DNA of 11,473 nucleotides. It comes from CAYUDP01 sp964443725. Lineage in GTDB: Bacteria; Patescibacteriota; Minisyncoccia; Phycocordibacterales; JAKFXT01. This document shows positions 6,514 through 11,473 of the stretch, one piece after another; position 1 is the first letter of the stretch; the number at the start of each line of letters is the position of its first letter. The DNA is taken from contig CAYUDP010000018.1 of the NCBI GenBank assembly GCA_964443725.1, positions 1 through 11,473 on the forward strand. Direction: 5' to 3'. The notes below the pieces were generated by a model. That model was not told the DNA's origin, ran no database searches, and worked only from the letters and a program-made list of their open reading frames with translations. Position numbers and translations under genes: made by a program.

Positions 6514-8499
6514 ATGCAAACAAAAAAATATACTAAAAAAGATTTCGATTGGATAAATGTAAAAAGAGGTGATGCTAGTAAGATTTTAAATAATGCTATT
6601 GAAGAGCTCGAGTATGATATTAAAAATATAAAAGAAATCAAGGATTCTGATAGGACTTTTGAGAACACTATTGAGGCATTTGAAAATATGGGGAATAGAG
6701 GGTCTCAAGAGATGAGTTATTTGGGCTTCCTGATGAATGTCCACACTGACAAAAAACTTGTCGAAGAAATTCATAGAAGTGTAGAAGAATACACAAATAA
6801 AACATTAGAATTGATTTACGATGATGGTCTTTATAGAGCTCTTGTTGAGTATAGTAATAAAAAAGAAAAATTATCTGGTGAGAAGAAGATTTTATTTGAG
6901 GAGAATCTAAAGGCTTTTAAAAGAATGGGTTTTGGATTAACAAAGGAGGCTAGAGAAAAACTAAAAAAGAATCGCCAGAGACTTAGTCGGCTTGCATTAT
7001 CTTTTGAAAATAATCTGAATAAGTATCAGGATTCAATAATTCTAAAAAAAGAAGATGCATTTGGTATACCCGATAATATTTTAAATAGATTTAGTAAAGA
7101 TAAAAATGGAGACTGTGTGGTCACTTTGGATTACCCAGACATTGGGCCATTCTTAGAGTATTCACCGAATGATTTTAAAAGAAAGGAACTTTCTGATAAG
7201 AACAATAAGAAAGGTGGGGAGGAAAATCTAAAATTGATAAAAGAAATTGTTAAGTTGAGGGGGGAAAATGCTAGATTATTGGGATATAAAACTCATGCTC
7301 ATTATGTAATTGAAGAAAGGATGGCAAAAACTCCTGAGAATGTTTTTAAGTTTGTTAACCCATTATTAAAAAAACTACAAAAAATTTACGAGGAAGATAA
7401 CAAACGGGTCTTGGATATAAAGTCAGAGATAAAGGGTAAAAAACAGAAAGAAATAACCTATTATGATGGATATTACAAAGCAGAATTATTGAGAAGAACT
7501 CTTGGATTTAGTAGTGAAGAATTAAGGCCATATCTTTCTCTTGAAAATGTATTGGGATCTCTTTTTTCAATTTATTCAAAATTATTTGGAATATCTTTTA
7601 AAGAATCAAAAGATATTCCAACTTGGCATAAAGATGTAAAGGTTTTTGAAGTTGTTGATAATAAAAGTTGTGATGTTAGGGCTTTCATATTTATGGATTT
7701 GTTTCCAAGAGAAAATAAATATAAACATGCAGCCGCCTATGATATTGTCGTAGGGCATGTAAAGAAAGAAAAAAATGGTGAAGTCTATATCCCACCAGTT
7801 TCATCAATTGTAGCCAACTTTACGAAGCCGAGCCAGAAAAAACACTCCCTGTTAACTCATGGTGAAGTCGAAGTTTTATTCCATGAATTTGGCCATATAA
7901 TGCATCAGACTCTGACTCGAGCCAAGTATGCTTCCCAGGCCGGTTCAAATACAGCTTGGGATTTTGTCGAAGCTCCATCGCAAATGTCTGAAAATTGGGT
8001 CTGGGACAAAAAAATACTTCAATCTATGATGAGACATTATGAGACTGGGGAATTGATACCGGGGGGGTTATTGAATAATTTACTTAAAAGCAGGTCTTTT
8101 CTTTCGGCGTCAATGTATCTGAGGAGTATAGTTTTTGTTCTTTATGATCTCAAGATCCACATGGACACTAAAGCCGATCTAGTTAAATCATATTCTGATT
8201 TAATAAAGAAGATAATGAAATACAGTTTACCAAAAGATCAGATGTTTATAGCTGGGTTTGGACATATGGCAGGCGGATATGATGCTGGTTATTATAGTTA
8301 TCTCTGGTCAGAAGTTTATGCTTTTGATTTATTTTCTAGGTTTTCTGGTAGGAATGTTTTAAATAGTAAAGTTGGGCGTGAATATAGAAAGGAGATTTTG
8401 GAGATTGGTAGTAGTAGGAAAGAAATAGAGTCTATAAAAAAATTCTTAGGCAGGAAGCCGAACAATAAAGCTTTCCTAAAAATGATGTTTGGCAAATAA
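6514..8499 (+). CDS. M3-family oligopeptidase (thimet/OpdA/Dcp type zinc peptidase)
   Basis: This 661-residue cytosolic zinc metallopeptidase belongs to the M3 family. Such enzymes degrade short peptides, often after Lon/Clp proteases or after peptide uptake. The zinc motif HEFGH is at 457-461, and the third ligand is Glu486 in DFVEAPSQMSENW, wording characteristic of the thimet/OpdA branch. Near the C-terminus, GFGHMAGGYDAGYYSYLWSEV supplies the Tyr/His substrate-binding loop. The N-terminal 250 residues are helical and lysine-rich. There is no signal peptide. The frame stays open back to 6346, but those upstream codons cross the small RNA and its terminator and encode no family-like sequence. 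The ATG at 6514 is therefore chosen: MQTKKYTKKDFDW is a plausible N-terminus and a -10-like box stands 7 bases upstream. Length is close to the family's usual 650-700. Confidence 0.93.
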   Translation: MQTKKYTKKDFDWINVKRGDASKILNNAIEELEYDIKNIKEIKDSDRTFENTIEAFENMGNRGSQEMSYLGFLMNVHTDKKLVEEIHRSVEEYTNKTLELIYDDGLYRALVEYSNKKEKLSGEKKILFEENLKAFKRMGFGLTKEAREKLKKNRQRLSRLALSFENNLNKYQDSIILKKEDAFGIPDNILNRFSKDKNGDCVVTLDYPDIGPFLEYSPNDFKRKELSDKNNKKGGEENLKLIKEIVKLRGENARLLGYKTHAHYVIEERMAKTPENVFKFVNPLLKKLQKIYEEDNKRVLDIKSEIKGKKQKEITYYDGYYKAELLRRTLGFSSEELRPYLSLENVLGSLFSIYSKLFGISFKESKDIPTWHKDVKVFEVVDNKSCDVRAFIFMDLFPRENKYKHAAAYDIVVGHVKKEKNGEVYIPPVSSIVANFTKPSQKKHSLLTHGEVEVLFHEFGHIMHQTLTRAKYASQAGSNTAWDFVEAPSQMSENWVWDKKILQSMMRHYETGELIPGGLLNNLLKSRSFLSASMYLRSIVFVLYDLKIHMDTKADLVKSYSDLIKKIMKYSLPKDQMFIAGFGHMAGGYDAGYYSYLWSEVYAFDLFSRFSGRNVLNSKVGREYRKEILEIGSSRKEIESIKKFLGRKPNNKAFLKMMFGK

Positions 8500-8520
8500 T
8501 TATCCCAACAATTAGATATA

Positions 8521-8553
8521 ATACCAAGATTTTGTGTATTTTTTTGGTATAAT
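8521..8553 (+). promoter_or_regulatory. Extended -10 promoter of the second heparinase-like gene, with inverted repeat
   Basis: TGGTATAAT (8545-8553) is a perfect extended -10 element; no clear -35 is needed or seen. Transcription would begin near 8560, leaving a leader of about 9 bases before the ATG at 8569 with no Shine-Dalgarno. ATACCAA (8521-8527) and TTGGTAT (8544-8550) are inverted arms, one of which overlaps the -10. A second TATAAT lies at 8517-8522. Confidence 0.6.
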
Positions 8554-8568
8554 ACCCATATAACCATT

Positions 8569-11473
8569 ATGAAAATCCTCGCCGGTATTTCAGTCCTTCT
8601 ACTTATATCCCTAGGTACATGGGGATATATAAATAAAGACACCATACTAAAGGAGACTAGTCTAAGTAAGACAGAAACACCCATAGTAAGCACAACAACA
8701 ACCGAAACTCTTCCAAATAACAATAATACAGAAGAAAGTATAGATATATCAGTATCTACCTCAACAAATACAATAGATACATACAATTGGGAGAAAAACC
8801 TTTCAAACTCAGTAAACAAAGGTAAGGCTGAACTACCAACCCCTATATTAGGAGGTAGCACATCAATAACTACAACTGACAAAAACACTGGAGAAACAAA
8901 AACAACAGTATCAACCACAGCTACTAAACCTAAAATCTCAACTCCTCTAAAGATAGTCTGGGATACTATAATAGGAGATAAAGACAAAGCTACAACCATA
9001 TCTTCAACTCCCAAATCAAGAACACTAGACTTAGGTGTGGGCTCCTCTCCACTATTCCATGCTCCTATACTAGGAGGTGGTGGAAGTGGAAGTGCACCAT
9101 CAACCCCAGCTACTCCTGTTGTTGCAAGGGCACTTAATGCGGATTGTGTGATGGCGGGGGAGGATTGGTGGGACACAGAGATCGTTTCTCTTGCAAGAAC
9201 CATTAAACCTGTTGATTGCTCTATCGTATCCAACAATCCACCGCCAATTTTCTTCCCATCAATCTCTGTTATTCCATGGAATATAAATTACACACCTTGG
9301 TATGGTGCCGCAGAGGAATACACTCTTACTCTTATATATCCAACTGGGGAGGTTCATACATATAATACAGACAGAAATTATTATTTATTGCCGGGTACTC
9401 TCCCTGTTGGAGGTCCATATACATGGACGGTGACAGCGAGTACAACCAATACCTTATCTCACGTTTCTGTAAATAGAATTTCAAATCCAAGGCGCTTTTA
9501 TATTTCGTCTGACTCTTTGGATTTTGTAGTTCCAAGTATGGATACTGTAGTTTCAAACATTTTGGCCGCGTCTCATCCAAGAAGTTTTCATTCTGGGTCT
9601 GAGTGGGATGCGATTGTTGCTTCTGTCCAGTCTGGAGGTAGTCGGAGAACAGATTTTAATAATCTTAAAACTCAAGTTGATACATATGATATGACCAAAG
9701 TTCCACCTCTTGCTGATGGGGTGTCAGTAGGGGCGGAACTTCTCAGAATAAGAATAATGGAGCAACTTACTTCTAGCACAACTTATAGAGATAAAGTTGT
9801 TACACTTACAAATGATATTGCTGCAAATTGGGATGCCACATCTGGGCCGACTTCTTTTGGGGTCAATGATCTAAATAGCACTAGTTTTAATACTAGTTTA
9901 GCAAAAATATATGACCTATATTATGATCAATTTTCTCCATCTGAGAGAGCCGCTCTTTTGAATTCAATAAAAGTAAGACAAACAGAGCTTTATGATTCTT
10001 TAACATATCATGAAAGTAAACAGAGGTATCGACCCGACTCGCATGGATCGGAGCTTATTGGGAAGGCAGTGTTGGTAGGGCTTTTAACTTTAGGTGATAT
10101 ACCAGAGGCCGAGACTTGGGTTAGAGAATTATTACCTCTCTACTTATCATATTTCTCCCCATGGGGAGGGGAGGATGGCGGATTTAATCAACTAGGGTCA
10201 TATTTTGATTGGGATGTTTCGAGCCATGGTGAGACGATGGGGAATATAAAGGATATAACTGGGATAAATACGCTAAATATCGCATCTTTGAGAAATTTTG
10301 GTTACTTAAAATTATATGCCACGCCACCCGGGCAAGTATTCAATGTTTTTGGGGATTCACATATGTCGGGTGCAAGTGCTACTCAATATCCAACTAGGGC
10401 CCAATTGAGGGGGCATGTTCTTACATATCCACCATTTTATTCATATGATGGGCCAGGGTATTTGGATTCATTTCAAAACAATCCAATATATAAGTGGATG
10501 TTTGTAAATTATATAGAGCCGACATTTAGTACAAATAACAGGCCAAGTCATATACTTAGAAAGGTTGATAATACTACTCCAGTTGCACCATCGTCTCTTC
10601 CGACTTCCGCCTTATTCCCGTCGATTGGTTTCGTGGGGATGCATTCATCTTTGACTGATGTTATGAGGACTTCTGTGTATTTCAAAAGCAGTCCTCTTGG
10701 TAACTGGTCTCATGCTCATGCTGATCAAAATGCTTTTCTGGTTTTTTCTAGAGGGAAGCCTCTTGCTATAGAGTCTGGGTTTTATGGATATTTCGGTGAA
10801 AACTGGAATACTTCGCACCATGTAAATTGGAATAAACAAACTGTAGCAAATAATGCTATTACTGTAGATAACGGAGTTGGTCAGGCGGGGCTTTGTGGTG
10901 GTTCAGCAGCAGGAAATCGAGTTGCAGTAGGCAAAATAACTCAGTTTGAAGTCTCTGGTAATAACACTTATACAACAGGTGATGCCACTGAGGCTTATAG
11001 GACAGTTGATGACTGTAGCCTTCCGGATAAATGGGGGGAAATGTTCTCCAAAGCCATCCGTTCTCTAGTTTATCTCAAAGACAAAGACGTAGTCTTGGTC
11101 TTTGACAACCTAGAAGCCTCAACCTCAACTCATCAATGGGAATGGAATATTCATGCAGTAGATAAGATGACAATAAACCCAGATAACTCTCTTATAATCG
11201 ATAATGAAGGAATAAAGCTCTGTGTCCAAGTTGTAGGATCTAACCCACTTTCTCTTGTTCAATCAAACAAATTTAATCCAGATCAAATAAGCGCCTCTCT
11301 ATTAAGTGATACTGCTACAGATACAAATGCTTTTGACCCAGTACTAGGAGGAGTATCTGAATTCGAACAATGGCACGCCAGATATTACACACCAAGTGTA
11401 TATCAAACATCTTTTGCTGCAGTACTTAAGATAAACTGTGACACCAATACCACTAACGTCGGATTAACCCAAA
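8569..11473 (+). CDS. Heparinase II/III-like surface protein (3' end outside window)
   Basis: The frame is open for 968 codons without a stop; by alignment to the first copy about 24 residues remain, giving roughly 992. An N-terminal hydrophobic segment (residues 3-20) without a lipobox is a signal peptide or membrane anchor. Residues 25-190 are a Ser/Thr/Asn-rich linker with two PILGG motifs. A fibronectin-like beta domain lies at about 225-325 (GTLPVGGPYTW), then an alpha/alpha toroid from HPRSF (336) through GGEDGGFNQLGSYFDWD (533-549). The heparinase II/III domain carries SHAHADQNAF with H715, H717 and D719, and HHVNWNKQTVANN (750-762). This is the DUF4962 plus heparinase layout, suggesting an extracellular lyase for uronic-acid polysaccharide. 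At the usual zinc ligands Asp appears as E735 and the His of AHN as N761, so activity is uncertain. Ends of the gene are A/C-rich, the middle T/G-rich. Confidence 0.85.
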   Translation, partial: MKILAGISVLLLISLGTWGYINKDTILKETSLSKTETPIVSTTTTETLPNNNNTEESIDISVSTSTNTIDTYNWEKNLSNSVNKGKAELPTPILGGSTSITTTDKNTGETKTTVSTTATKPKISTPLKIVWDTIIGDKDKATTISSTPKSRTLDLGVGSSPLFHAPILGGGGSGSAPSTPATPVVARALNADCVMAGEDWWDTEIVSLARTIKPVDCSIVSNNPPPIFFPSISVIPWNINYTPWYGAAEEYTLTLIYPTGEVHTYNTDRNYYLLPGTLPVGGPYTWTVTASTTNTLSHVSVNRISNPRRFYISSDSLDFVVPSMDTVVSNILAASHPRSFHSGSEWDAIVASVQSGGSRRTDFNNLKTQVDTYDMTKVPPLADGVSVGAELLRIRIMEQLTSSTTYRDKVVTLTNDIAANWDATSGPTSFGVNDLNSTSFNTSLAKIYDLYYDQFSPSERAALLNSIKVRQTELYDSLTYHESKQRYRPDSHGSELIGKAVLVGLLTLGDIPEAETWVRELLPLYLSYFSPWGGEDGGFNQLGSYFDWDVSSHGETMGNIKDITGINTLNIASLRNFGYLKLYATPPGQVFNVFGDSHMSGASATQYPTRAQLRGHVLTYPPFYSYDGPGYLDSFQNNPIYKWMFVNYIEPTFSTNNRPSHILRKVDNTTPVAPSSLPTSALFPSIGFVGMHSSLTDVMRTSVYFKSSPLGNWSHAHADQNAFLVFSRGKPLAIESGFYGYFGENWNTSHHVNWNKQTVANNAITVDNGVGQAGLCGGSAAGNRVAVGKITQFEVSGNNTYTTGDATEAYRTVDDCSLPDKWGEMFSKAIRSLVYLKDKDVVLVFDNLEASTSTHQWEWNIHAVDKMTINPDNSLIIDNEGIKLCVQVVGSNPLSLVQSNKFNPDQISASLLSDTATDTNAFDPVLGGVSEFEQWHARYYTPSVYQTSFAAVLKINCDTNTTNVGLTQ
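11050..11473 (+). repeat. Paralogous repeat copy B (matches 1-424)
   Basis: This segment aligns to bases 1-424 without a single insertion or deletion and continues to the window end. Most of the roughly 54 differences fall at third codon positions. In this copy the segment encodes the region directly after the heparinase II/III catalytic motifs, which identifies the fragment at the window start. Confidence 0.95.

Noticed and set aside
8316..9236. A 306-codon open frame on the minus strand.
   Set aside because: It overlaps the 3' end of the M3 peptidase gene and the linker of the heparinase-like gene, both well supported. The protein is a Val/Ser/Leu-rich shadow of A/C-rich Thr/Ser codons with no domain.
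1..11473. The window as a closed circle, since both ends share sequence.
   Set aside because: The shared segments differ at about 54 of 424 positions, so they are separate paralogues and not one locus read twice.
1..11473. CRISPR arrays, insertion sequences or tRNA genes.
   Set aside because: No regularly spaced repeats, transposase-like ORFs, terminal inverted repeats or cloverleaf sequences were seen in the intergenic regions.

Overview
The window is AT-rich, gene-dense bacterial DNA with every convincing gene on the + strand. TGA, TAA and TAG all act as stops. Low GC, short spacers, scarce Shine-Dalgarno sequences and a gene set of scattered housekeeping and surface functions suggest a small-genome lineage such as Patescibacteria/CPR (Parcubacteria-like). 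No rRNA or marker gene is present, so this placement is an inference.

Layout. (1) Bases 1-498 are the 3' end of a heparinase II/III-like surface protein gene. (2) Bases 540-3278 form a tight cluster: rarA (replication-associated AAA+ ATPase), a secreted M23 peptidase overlapping it by 4 bases, and an AlkD-type DNA glycosylase gene one base further on. (3) Bases 3323-3742 are a GC-richer cassette with a strong Shine-Dalgarno, an orphan 113-residue ORF and an intrinsic terminator. (4) Bases 3841-6295 hold a YjdF/DUF2238 membrane protein and a P1B-like transport ATPase whose usual CPC metal motif is changed. (5) Bases 6328-6479 look like a free-standing small RNA gene: a promoter, a three-way-junction fold whose loop repeats the 16S anti-Shine-Dalgarno sequence, and a 13-bp terminator hairpin. 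(6) Bases 6514-8499 encode an M3 thimet-type oligopeptidase. (7) From 8569 to the window end runs a second heparinase-like gene (968 codons visible, 3' end outside).

The last 424 bases (11050-11473) align without gaps to the first 424, at about 87% nucleotide identity and 133 of 141 residues. The window is therefore bracketed by two paralogues kept similar by purifying selection.

How the genes fit together. RarA and the AlkD-like protein are both genome maintenance. The M23 peptidase and heparinase-like proteins act outside the membrane on peptidoglycan and probably acidic polysaccharide, and the M3 enzyme would finish peptide breakdown in the cytosol. The YjdF-like protein and the ATPase probably form one membrane operon. 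The least explained items are the small RNA, the altered ATPase motif, the orphan GC-rich cassette, and the mosaic composition and altered active-site residues of the heparinase-like protein.
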